Source: an uncultured Verrucomicrobiota bacterium (GTDB taxonomy: Bacteria > Verrucomicrobiota > Kiritimatiellia > RFP12 > UBA1067). Taken from it: a stretch of DNA of 5,682 nucleotides. Position numbers and translations under genes: made by a program. Under the pieces are notes generated by a model. That model was not told the origin of the DNA and did not search any database. It worked only from the letters and a program-made list of their open reading frames with translations. Location of the stretch: NCBI GenBank assembly GCA_946615275.1, contig CAMOHV010000102.1, forward strand, positions 1-5,682, given 5' to 3'. Shown piece by piece: positions 1 to 5,668 of this stretch; the first letter of the stretch is position 1, and each line of letters begins with the position of its first letter.

Positions 1-303
1 AAGAAGCAGGTGGGGACGGCGCTCTTGAAGCACCCCGTCTTCGGCGACCTCCCGCACGAGGGCGTCCTTTCGCCGCTCATCTTCCGCATCATCGGCAACG
101 GCCTTCCCCTCAAAGGATCCAGGCGGAGCGCGGACGATCTCTTCATGGTGGGCGAAGGCGGCGACGACTGCTACCTGTACCTCGCGAGGCGCGTGGAGGG
201 GAAGGGCGTCGTCTTCGAGAGCTTCGGGCTCGATCTTCTTTCCGGCAAGCCGGAGGGCGCGTCCATCCTCGACGGCATGATCGGCTGTGCGCGTGCAAGA
301 TGA
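1..303 (+). CDS. C-terminal fragment of a probable glycoside hydrolase family 2-like protein (5' partial)
   Basis: The reading frame is open from base 1 (KKQVGTALL...) to a TGA at 301-303, so this is the last 100 residues of a gene that starts outside the window. The GTG at 10 is probably an internal valine. Fragment residues 11-21 read HPVFGDLPHEG, followed by a predicted strand/helix stretch and then YLYLARRVEGKGVVFESFGLDLL near residues 59-80. This resembles the C-terminal end of large GH2/beta-galactosidase-like proteins of PVC bacteria and Bacteroidetes, where a phrase like HPALxxFPHEG is followed by a GKGxVxxSxxxL strand and a final helix. The catalytic part is not visible, so substrate and activity cannot be judged, and the family call rests on remembered motif similarity only. 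It lies 129 nt upstream of the discoidin-like gene, which has its own promoter, so it is probably a separate transcription unit. Confidence 0.6.
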   Translation, partial: KKQVGTALLKHPVFGDLPHEGVLSPLIFRIIGNGLPLKGSRRSADDLFMVGEGGDDCYLYLARRVEGKGVVFESFGLDLLSGKPEGASILDGMIGCARAR

Positions 304-366
304 TTCGCCGGCCTATGTGTGAAAACTCTGATATTGCGCCAAGATGCGCTCAAAATGCATTCGGGC

Positions 367-395
367 TTGTCCGCGTGCCCAAAATCTGATACAAT
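367..395 (+). promoter_or_regulatory. Sigma-70-type promoter for the five-gene run
   Basis: A -35-like TTGTCC at 367-372 (4 of 6 consensus) and a -10-like TACAAT at 390-395 (5 of 6) are separated by exactly 17 nt. The predicted transcription start is near 402. The sequence lies in the AT-rich gap just upstream of the discoidin-like gene and would leave a leader of about 30 nt. It is the only good promoter I see upstream of the operon. No equivalent gap exists between the downstream genes, so this promoter probably serves all of them. Confidence 0.65.
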
Positions 396-396
396 A

Positions 397-418
397 TCTT
401 TGTTGATTTCAACAAAGA
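397..418 (+). promoter_or_regulatory. Perfect 10-bp inverted repeat at the transcription start: operator or 5' leader hairpin
   Basis: TCTTTGTTGA (397-406) is followed by TT and then its exact reverse complement TCAACAAAGA (409-418). It begins 2 nt after the -10 box, spans the predicted start site, and ends right before the Shine-Dalgarno sequence. As DNA it could be a binding site for a dimeric repressor. As RNA it could form a 9-bp stem with an ATTT loop at the very 5' end, which could stabilise the message or affect access to the ribosome binding site. It is unlikely to be a terminator, because it is followed by an A-rich Shine-Dalgarno region rather than a T run. The symmetry is directly visible; the function is inferred. 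Confidence 0.6.
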
Positions 419-426
419 AAAGGAAG
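419..426 (+). promoter_or_regulatory. Strong Shine-Dalgarno sequence that fixes the discoidin-like gene start
   Basis: AAAGGAAG ends 6 nt before the ATG at 433. This supports ATG 433 over the in-frame ATG at 319, which lies upstream of the promoter -10 box and would put non-signal-like residues ahead of a clean signal peptide. Confidence 0.75.
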
Positions 427-432
427 AAAGCA

Positions 433-1104
433 ATGAAAAAGACAATCGCATTCGGCGCGGTGGCCTTGGCTGCCGCCGCTCTCCTCGCCGACGGCAAGGT
501 GGCCATCAAATTCGAGCTGCCCGCTCCGCACTCCAGCGGCACGCCCAAGGAGATCAAGAGCGCCAACCTTGAGCCCGACCCCGGCCCCGGCAAGCTGCGC
601 CCCCCGATCATGGTGCCGCAAGGCTACGACCAGAAGCTCACCACCGAGGACACCAAGGTCACAACCTCCGAGGAGGCCGTCACCGGCGAGAACGAGTTCA
701 TAGTCGATGGCGACAAGACCCCTGACGCCACCGCAATGCTCCAGCTGCCTGGTGGGCTCCAGTGGGTTCAGCTCGACCTCGGCAAGGAGCATGAGATCTC
801 CGCCGTGTGCGTGTGGCACGACCAGGGCGACGAGCGCGTCTACCGCGACGTGATCGTGCAGCTCTCCAACGACCCCAAGTTCACGGACGGCGTCCAGACC
901 ATCTTCAACAACGACCACGACAACACCGCCAAGCTCGGCGCCGGCAAGGACAAGGAGTACCGCGAGCGCAACGACGGACGCCCGATGGCCGCCGCCAAGG
1001 ACGACAAGTTCCCCAAGGCCCGCTACGTCCGCTGCTACTCCGCGGGCTCCACCTCCGAGCCTGTGAACAACTACATCGAAGTCGAAGTGTTCGGGAAGAA
1101 GTGA
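433..1104 (+). CDS. Secreted discoidin (F5/8 type C-like) domain protein
   Basis: The product is 223 aa. Residues 1-19 form a signal peptide: a KK n-region, an Ala/Leu-rich core, and likely cleavage around A19. It is therefore exported to the periplasm or cell surface. There is no lipobox cysteine and no later membrane segment. Residues 21-90 are a Pro/Lys/Glu-rich linker. From about residue 91 comes a discoidin-like beta-sandwich: VDGDK (91-95), WVQLDLG (111-117), AVCVWHD (124-130), the central FNNDHDNTA (158-166), ARYVRCYS (196-203) and a closing YIEVEVFG (214-221). These strand signatures match discoidin-domain proteins I recall from Verrucomicrobia. Such domains bind carbohydrates or other surface ligands; no catalytic residues are seen, and the ligand is unknown. 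Two cysteines (C126, C201) lie in different predicted strands and could form a disulfide after export. It is the first gene of the operon, with the promoter, a palindrome and a strong Shine-Dalgarno in front, which suggests high or regulated expression. Its TGA overlaps the next gene's GTG. Confidence 0.82.
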   Translation: MKKTIAFGAVALAAAALLADGKVAIKFELPAPHSSGTPKEIKSANLEPDPGPGKLRPPIMVPQGYDQKLTTEDTKVTTSEEAVTGENEFIVDGDKTPDATAMLQLPGGLQWVQLDLGKEHEISAVCVWHDQGDERVYRDVIVQLSNDPKFTDGVQTIFNNDHDNTAKLGAGKDKEYRERNDGRPMAAAKDDKFPKARYVRCYSAGSTSEPVNNYIEVEVFGKK

Positions 1105-1748
1105 GCGGCGTCGAGTCGATAGCGCTGGAGTTCCTCGGGCGAGGCGGCAAGAAGCTGCGGCCGCGCCTTTGCAGGGCGGTGTACAGGCTCTGCGGGGGAA
1201 GTGGCCCGATCGACGCCGTGTGCGACGCCGTGGAGTGCTTCCACAAGGCGTCGCTCATCCACGACGACATCCAGGATGGCGACGAAGAGCGCTACGGTCG
1301 GCCCACCGTCTGGAAGGAGCATGGAGTGCCGGTCGCCATCGCAGCCGGCGACTGGCTGGTGGCGCATGGCTACGGCCTCATCTGCGGAAGCGGCTTCGCG
1401 GCCGCGCCGCGGATGCTGCGCGCCGCCGTCGCGTCCCACCTGCGCCTGTGCGAAGGGCAGGGGGACGACCTCCTCCGCGCGGGGCGTCCGTTCGACACAG
1501 CCTCATACGTCTCGATCTGCGAGCGCAAGACGGGCGAGGCGTTCGCCCTCGCGGCGCAGCTCGGCGCTCTCGCGGCGGACGCGGACGACGCGCCGTTCCG
1601 CCGCTACGGCCTATCGTTCGGCGTCCTTTTCCAGATAAACGACGACCTTTCCGACGGCGAAGCGCCGGCGGACCTCCTTGAACTCAAGAGGAAATATGAA
1701 GACGAAACCGCTTTTCATCGTGATCAGTGCGCCCTCGGGGTGTGGTAA
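1101..1748 (+). CDS. Short polyprenyl synthetase-like protein, truncated after the second Asp motif
   Basis: The product is 215 aa, against roughly 290-340 for typical trans-isoprenyl diphosphate synthases, which condense allylic diphosphates with isopentenyl diphosphate in the cytoplasm. Visible family signatures are GGKKLRP (15-21, IPP binding), the first Asp-rich motif DDIQD (55-59) followed by GRPTVWKEHG (66-75), AGDWL (82-86), EGQGDDL (118-124), the RKTGEAF helix (142-148), and FQINDDLSD (177-185) with the second Asp-rich motif. Only 30 residues follow. The usual lysine/glycine segment (GKPxGxDLxxGKxTLP) and the terminal helices are missing, and the N-terminal helix is also short. The GTG start is chosen because it gives a 4-nt overlap with the upstream stop; farther upstream this frame is only an arginine-rich shadow of the discoidin gene. 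The last 53 nt overlap gmk. It could be a natural minimal or non-canonical member, a degraded gene, or a product of a frameshift near the 3' end. Catalytic activity is uncertain. Confidence 0.78.
   Translation: MSGVESIALEFLGRGGKKLRPRLCRAVYRLCGGSGPIDAVCDAVECFHKASLIHDDIQDGDEERYGRPTVWKEHGVPVAIAAGDWLVAHGYGLICGSGFAAAPRMLRAAVASHLRLCEGQGDDLLRAGRPFDTASYVSICERKTGEAFALAAQLGALAADADDAPFRRYGLSFGVLFQINDDLSDGEAPADLLELKRKYEDETAFHRDQCALGVW
1686..1692 (+). promoter_or_regulatory. Shine-Dalgarno sequence of gmk inside the upstream gene
   Basis: AAGAGGA ends 3 nt before ATG 1696, a slightly tight spacing. It supports ATG 1696 over the in-frame TTG at 1678, whose extension (MNSRGN) would contain this same motif as coding sequence. 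Confidence 0.55.
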
Positions 1749-2298
1749 GTCGACCCTGATCGACATGCTCCTGCAGGAGTACCCCGAGCTGATCTACTCC
1801 ATATCGTGCACAACCCGCGCGCCGCGCGGCGACGAGGAGGACGGCATAGACTACCACTTCCTCTCCGTCGAGCGCTTCCGCGAGCTGATCGCCGAGGACG
1901 CATTCCTCGAGTACGCCGAGGTGCACGGCAACTACTACGGCACGCTTCGCGCCCCGATCGAGGATATCCTGGCCGAGGGCAACTCCGCCATCCTTGACAT
2001 CGACGTCGCCGGCGCCGCCAAGGTGCGTCATCACGTGATGCACCACCTGCCGCCCGACGATCCGCTGCGCGCGGGGTTCACCGACATCTTCATCAACCCG
2101 CCCTCGATGGAGGCGCTGCGCGAGCGCCTGGAGAAGCGCGGCACCGACTCCCCCGAGGTCATCGAACGCCGCCTCGCCAACGCAGAGGGCGAAATGGCGC
2201 GCGCACCCGAATACATGTACCAGGTGACTAACGACGACCTGGCGATTGCGTACAAGAGGCTGTGCGACCTGATCGAAGTCCGCGCAGGTAGGATGTGA
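1696..2298 (+). CDS. gmk: Guanylate kinase
   Basis: Cytoplasmic enzyme that phosphorylates GMP to GDP using ATP, essential for GTP, dGTP and nucleotide-signal supply. The product is 200 aa, normal for the family. The P-loop SAPSGCGKST is at 11-20. The GMP-binding region follows: SISCTTRAPR (35-44), the YHF tyrosine at 53, FLEYAEVHGNYYGT (70-83) and LDIDVAGA (100-107). The lid/adenine side is represented by LRERLEKRGTDSPEVIERRL (141-160), with the conserved VTNDDL near 177-182. These line up well with E. coli Gmk. One difference is a loop of about 8-10 extra residues around 111-128 (HHVMHHLPPDDPLR) between the DIDVAGA strand and the FINPPS strand. All nucleotide-binding motifs look intact, so the enzyme should be active. 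Its first 53 nt are shared with the end of the polyprenyl synthetase-like gene in another frame, and its TGA overlaps the GTG of the next gene. Confidence 0.96.
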   Translation: MKTKPLFIVISAPSGCGKSTLIDMLLQEYPELIYSISCTTRAPRGDEEDGIDYHFLSVERFRELIAEDAFLEYAEVHGNYYGTLRAPIEDILAEGNSAILDIDVAGAAKVRHHVMHHLPPDDPLRAGFTDIFINPPSMEALRERLEKRGTDSPEVIERRLANAEGEMARAPEYMYQVTNDDLAIAYKRLCDLIEVRAGRM

Positions 2299-3203
2299 GC
2301 CTAGTGGCGAGAAGCGTCATCCTCTTCGCAGCCTTGATGTCTGCGTTTGTCTCCACTGCGGGGTGGGTGACCTTCACCGCGGCAGACGCCACGAACGCAT
2401 ACGCCTCCGCGGCCGGTCTGGTGAAGGGCTTCACGCCGCGCCACGCAGGGACGCCGGGAGCGCTCCGCGCCGCGGAATGGATATGCGCCCGCGCCGCCGA
2501 GGCGGGGCTCTCCGCAAGACTCGACGAGTTCCGCGCGATGGCCCCCGGCGGCGAATGGCGCTTCGCGAACGTGATCGCCGAGATACCTTCCCCGGGCGGC
2601 GTCGCCGCGCCGTGGATAGTCTTCATTTCGCATTTCGACACGTACCCCAACGCAGGGCAGGGCTTCGAGGGCGCTAACGACGGCGCCTCGACGACCGGCC
2701 TTCTCCTGGAACTCGCAAAGTCTCTTGCCCGATCGACGCCGCACCGCCACAACATCGCTCTTCTCTGGACGGACGGCGAGGAGGCCCGCTACGCATACGG
2801 TCCCGACGATGGATTCCAGGGGTCGAAGCGCGCCGCCGCCGAGTTCAAGCGCCTGGGCCGGTCCGTCGCCGCAGTCTTGAACCTCGACATGCTCGGAGAC
2901 CGCGACCTGCACATAGAGCTCCCCGCGAACGCCACGCCCGCCCTCAACGAGACGGTCCTGAAGGCCGCGCGCCGCATGGGCCTCGCCTCATACATCTCCA
3001 TCGGCGGCCTCGCGGTGTTCGACGACTACTCGGCATTCCTCTCGAATGGCTGGCCCGCCACCGACCTCATCGATTTCTCCTTCGGCCCCAAGAACCGCTG
3101 GTGGCATGTGCCGGACGACACGATGGACAAGATATCCGCCGATTCCCTCCTCGTGGCAGGGCGCATTGCGGCCGAGACATTCAATCTCCTGGACGCGCGA
3201 TGA
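2295..3203 (+). CDS. Exported M28-family zinc metallohydrolase, glutaminyl cyclase-like
   Basis: The product is 302 aa. Residues 6-28 are a hydrophobic signal peptide or anchor, so the enzyme is probably periplasmic or membrane-tethered. The rest follows the M28/glutaminyl-peptide cyclotransferase fold: VFISHFDTY (109-117), FEGANDGAS (124-132), LLWTDGEEA (156-164), LNLDMLGDRDL (195-205), FDDYSAFL (242-249), LIDFSFG (258-264) and WWHVPDDT (269-276). By family analogy D129, E163 and H271 are the zinc ligands, E162 is the general acid/base, and H113 and D198 are further conserved active-site positions. The LDMLGDRDL phrase, the DDxxxFL segment, the LID strand and the Trp-His pair resemble glutaminyl cyclases more than dizinc aminopeptidases. 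The position I recall as DDH in animal QC is DDY here. The substrate may be peptides (aminopeptidase) or N-terminal Gln (cyclisation); sequence alone does not decide. The GTG start is chosen for its 4-nt overlap with gmk and the signal sequence that follows directly. Its TGA overlaps the hrpB ATG. Confidence 0.85.
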   Translation: MSLVARSVILFAALMSAFVSTAGWVTFTAADATNAYASAAGLVKGFTPRHAGTPGALRAAEWICARAAEAGLSARLDEFRAMAPGGEWRFANVIAEIPSPGGVAAPWIVFISHFDTYPNAGQGFEGANDGASTTGLLLELAKSLARSTPHRHNIALLWTDGEEARYAYGPDDGFQGSKRAAAEFKRLGRSVAAVLNLDMLGDRDLHIELPANATPALNETVLKAARRMGLASYISIGGLAVFDDYSAFLSNGWPATDLIDFSFGPKNRWWHVPDDTMDKISADSLLVAGRIAAETFNLLDAR

Positions 3204-5578
3204 CATTCCCCGTCGATCCAGTGATCCCCGCCGTGCGGGACTCCCTAGAGCGCAACAGGTCCGTCGTCCTGCGCGCGCCTCCCGGCACAGGCAAGACGAC
3301 GCGCGTGCCGCCGGCGCTCCTGGATGCGTCCTTCCTCGGCGGACGCAAGATACTGATGCTCGAGCCCCGCCGCCTCGCCGCCCGCAGCTGCGCCGCGTAC
3401 ATCGCGCGCTCGCTCGGAGAGGATGTGGGCGGCACGGTGGGCTACTCGGTGCGGCTGGAAAGGAAAGTCTCCTCGCGCACCCGCCTCGAGATCGTGACGG
3501 AGGGGCTCCTCGCGCAGCGGCTGATGTCCGACCCAGAGCTGGCCGACGTGGGGCTGGTGATCTTCGACGAGTTCCACGAAAGGTCGCTGCAGTGCGACCT
3601 GGGCTTCGCGATGGCGCTCGACGTGAGGCGCGCGCTCAGGCCCGACCTGCGCATGCTCGTGATGTCGGCGACCTTGGACGTGGAACCTGTCGCGGAGCAT
3701 CTTGGCGATGCGGACGTGCATTCCGCCGAGGCCCGCATGTTCCCCGTCGAAACGCGCTACCTGCAGGTGGAGACGACTGCGCCGATCTCGTCGCAGGCGG
3801 CGGGGGCGGTGAGGCGCGTTCTGCCGCTCACGGCTGGCGACGTCCTCTGCTTCCTGCCAGGGGAGGGCGAGATACGCCGCGCGGCCGAGGAGCTGCGCGA
3901 CCTCGCGGGCGCGGCCGTGATGCCGCTCTACGGCGCGATGCCGAAGGAGGACCAGGACCGCGTCCTCAGGCCGCTTTCGGACGGGCGGCGCAAGGTTGTC
4001 CTGGCGACGTCCATCGCCGAGACGTCCCTCACCATCGAGGGCGTGACCGCTGTTGTCGATTCGGGGCTCATGCGCGTGAGCAGGTTCTCCCCGGCGTCTG
4101 GCATGAGCCGGCTCGAGACGCTGCGCCTCACGCGGGACCGCGCGGACCAGAGAAGGGGGCGCGCGGGGCGCGTCGCGCCCGGCGTATGCCTCAGGCTCTG
4201 GACGGAGGCGCAGGACCGGCTTCTTGTCCCCGCCATGAAGCCGGAGATCGAGGACGCGGACCTGGCGCCGGTGGTCCTTGCCGCCGCGCAGTGGGGCACC
4301 ACCTCGCTCGACGGCCTCCCGTGGCTCACGCCCCCGCCCGCGGCGAACTGGCAGAACGCGAAGTCGCTCCTCGCCATGCTCGGCGCGCTCGACGGGGATG
4401 GCCGCCTCACAGACCACGGGCGGCGGATGGCCCGTATCGCCGCCCACCCGCGCCTTGCGAACATGATCCTCGCGACGGGCGCTACGCTTCTCGCGGCGAT
4501 CCTCGAGGAGGGCGCGCCGCATTCGGTCACCGACATCCGCGACGTCCGCCCCACGCCGCGCATGCGCGAGCTCGCGCGCCGCTGGGGCGCGCGCTCTGAA
4601 TGGCGCGGCGAGGCCGGCGAGGCGCTCGTGCACGCCTTCCCCGACCGAATCGCGCGCAACCGCGGGAACGGCACCTTCCAGATGACGTGCGGGCGCGGCG
4701 CGTACATGGAGCGCGCGGAGCCGCTCGCCGCCGAGCGGTATCTTGTGCTGTGCGACCTGGACGACCGCGGCGGCGACGCGAAGGTGCATCTCGCCGCGCC
4801 CATCTCCGAGGAGGCCTTGGAGGAGATATTCGCGAAGGAGATATCGGAGTCCACCGTAACGCGCTGGGACAGGCGCGCGGAGTGCGTGGTGGCGGCGAAG
4901 GAGCGCAGGCTCTGGAAGATGGTGATGCGGTCGGGGGGGCAGTCGGCGCCGGATCCGGCGCAGGTGATGTCGGCGCTCTTCGACGGCATCCGGCAGAAGG
5001 GCGTGGAGAACCTCCCGTGCTGGACGCCGCCTCTGCGGCAGCTCCAGGCGCGCATACTCTTCCTGCGCCGCGTGGTGGGCGAAGACTGGCCGGACGTCTC
5101 CGACGCCGGCCTCGCCGCGAACCTCGAGGGCTGGTTCGCGGGCTTCGTGGGCGGGATGTCGCGCTGGGCGCATCTGGAGAGGCTAGACCTTTCGGCGGTA
5201 CTATCGTTCGCGCTCTCCGAGGCCGGGCACGACCGGCGCGAGCTGGACCGCCTTGCGCCGGTGAAGATGGAGGTGCCGTCGGGGTCGTCAATGACGATCC
5301 ACTACGAGGATGCCGAGCCTTTCGTGGCGGTGCGCCTTCAGGAGTGCTTCGGGCTTCTCTCAACGCCGAAGCTCGCCGGCGGGCGGGTGCCGGTGGTGAT
5401 GCATCTCCTTTCGCCGGCGCAGAGACCGGTGCAGATAACGAAGGATTTGGAGGGGTTCTGGCGCAACTCGTACCAGATGGTGCGCAAGGAGCTTCGCGGG
5501 CGCTATCCGAAGCACTACTGGCCGGAGGACCCTTTCACGGCGGTGGCCACGCGCCGCGTCCGCCCGAAGGGCCTCTGA
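3200..5578 (+). CDS. hrpB: ATP-dependent helicase HrpB (DEAH-like, superfamily 2)
   Basis: The product is 792 aa, close to the roughly 800-830 aa of characterised HrpB proteins. SF2 motifs appear in order: I APPGTGKTT (26-34), Ia EPRRLAAR (55-62), Ib TEGLL (100-104), II DEFHERSL (123-130), III SAT (156-158), IV region LCFLPG (216-221), V ATSIAETSLTI (269-279), VI QRRGRAGRVAPG (317-328). After the helicase core come a winged-helix/ratchet-like region (about 340-430, ending HPRLANMIL) and the HrpB-specific C-terminal region. That region includes VPSGSSMTIHY (692-702), VRLQECFG (711-718), HLLSPAQRPVQITKDL (735-750) and GRYPKHYWPEDP (767-778). HrpB is a cytoplasmic NTPase of the DEAH/RHA helicase group; its exact cellular substrate is poorly defined, and RNA processing is the usual assumption. 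The start is ATG 3200, giving an ATGA overlap with the M28 gene. The in-frame extension to 3101 would run through that gene. It has no strong Shine-Dalgarno, so translation is probably coupled. It is the last gene of the run. Confidence 0.95.
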   Translation: MTFPVDPVIPAVRDSLERNRSVVLRAPPGTGKTTRVPPALLDASFLGGRKILMLEPRRLAARSCAAYIARSLGEDVGGTVGYSVRLERKVSSRTRLEIVTEGLLAQRLMSDPELADVGLVIFDEFHERSLQCDLGFAMALDVRRALRPDLRMLVMSATLDVEPVAEHLGDADVHSAEARMFPVETRYLQVETTAPISSQAAGAVRRVLPLTAGDVLCFLPGEGEIRRAAEELRDLAGAAVMPLYGAMPKEDQDRVLRPLSDGRRKVVLATSIAETSLTIEGVTAVVDSGLMRVSRFSPASGMSRLETLRLTRDRADQRRGRAGRVAPGVCLRLWTEAQDRLLVPAMKPEIEDADLAPVVLAAAQWGTTSLDGLPWLTPPPAANWQNAKSLLAMLGALDGDGRLTDHGRRMARIAAHPRLANMILATGATLLAAILEEGAPHSVTDIRDVRPTPRMRELARRWGARSEWRGEAGEALVHAFPDRIARNRGNGTFQMTCGRGAYMERAEPLAAERYLVLCDLDDRGGDAKVHLAAPISEEALEEIFAKEISESTVTRWDRRAECVVAAKERRLWKMVMRSGGQSAPDPAQVMSALFDGIRQKGVENLPCWTPPLRQLQARILFLRRVVGEDWPDVSDAGLAANLEGWFAGFVGGMSRWAHLERLDLSAVLSFALSEAGHDRRELDRLAPVKMEVPSGSSMTIHYEDAEPFVAVRLQECFGLLSTPKLAGGRVPVVMHLLSPAQRPVQITKDLEGFWRNSYQMVRKELRGRYPKHYWPEDPFTAVATRRVRPKGL

Positions 5579-5587
5579 CCCGCATAA

Positions 5588-5623
5588 TGGAAGGGCGCAT
5601 CTGCGTGCTTCACCGCCTTTCCA
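5588..5623 (+). terminator. Possible weak transcription terminator after hrpB
   Basis: TGGAAGGGCG (5588-5597) can pair with CGCCTTTCCA (5614-5623), giving a 10-bp stem with one G-U pair and a 16-nt loop. It begins 9 nt after the hrpB stop, where an operon terminator is expected. There is no clean T run immediately after it (AATGACTGG follows), so intrinsic termination would be weak. It may instead be a 3'-end stabilising hairpin or part of the neighbouring repeat element. Confidence 0.35.
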
Positions 5624-5634
5624 ATGACTGGAAA
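5618..5634. repeat. Palindrome TTTCCA-N5-TGGAAA
   Basis: TTTCCA (5618-5623) and TGGAAA (5629-5634) are exact reverse complements around ATGAC. Its left arm is shared with the right arm of the larger hairpin at 5588-5623, so the two RNA structures exclude each other. It could be a protein-binding site or part of a dispersed intergenic repeat. I recall similar TTTCCAATxATTGGAAA sequences between genes in Kiritimatiellota/Lentisphaerota, but cannot verify this here. Confidence 0.5.
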
Positions 5635-5641
5635 ATCTTGC

Positions 5642-5668
5642 TTCAGTGTTTTCCGTGTATTCAGTGGT
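5642..5668. repeat. Three-unit 9-bp tandem repeat (TTCMGTGKW-like)
   Basis: TTCAGTG, TTCCGTG and TTCAGTG start at 5642, 5651 and 5660, an exact 9-nt period. Read on the minus strand, the units look like CACTGAA/CACGGAA. The stretch is markedly less GC-rich than the genes and carries no credible coding frame. It follows the palindrome at 5618-5634, and together they look like one intergenic repeat element that may continue past the window edge. The rest of the 104-nt gap after hrpB shows nothing else recognisable. Confidence 0.55.

Noticed and set aside
327..391. TCTGATA repeated at 327-333 and 385-391
   Set aside because: A 7-bp repeat in an AT-rich gap can arise by chance. The second copy overlaps the -10 box, and there is no further symmetry or spacing pattern.
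319..432. In-frame N-terminal extension of the discoidin-like protein starting at ATG 319
   Set aside because: That start lies upstream of the promoter -10 box, lacks a good Shine-Dalgarno sequence, and would bury the signal peptide. ATG 433 has all the expected signals.
171..918. Minus-strand open frames (171-611, 409-918) over the intergenic region and the discoidin-like gene
   Set aside because: Low-complexity translations without family motifs. They run antisense to the promoter and to a gene with signal peptide and domain evidence.
807..1100. Upstream extension of the polyprenyl synthetase-like frame
   Set aside because: The translation is an arginine-rich shadow of the discoidin gene. 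The family signature GGKKLRP begins shortly after GTG 1101.
3566..3577. DEFH instead of DEAH in helicase motif II of HrpB
   Set aside because: As I recall, DEFHERSL is the usual form of this motif in HrpB proteins, so it is not a lineage oddity.
4933..4939. Run of seven G residues within hrpB, a possible slippage or sequencing-error site
   Set aside because: The hrpB frame and the conserved C-terminal motifs continue without interruption on both sides, so there is no sign of a frameshift.
3245..5173. A 642-codon open frame on the minus strand opposite hrpB
   Set aside because: Its translation is rich in Arg, His and Ala with no recognisable domain, and it mirrors a clearly genuine hrpB gene. 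Long antisense frames are expected in GC-rich DNA.
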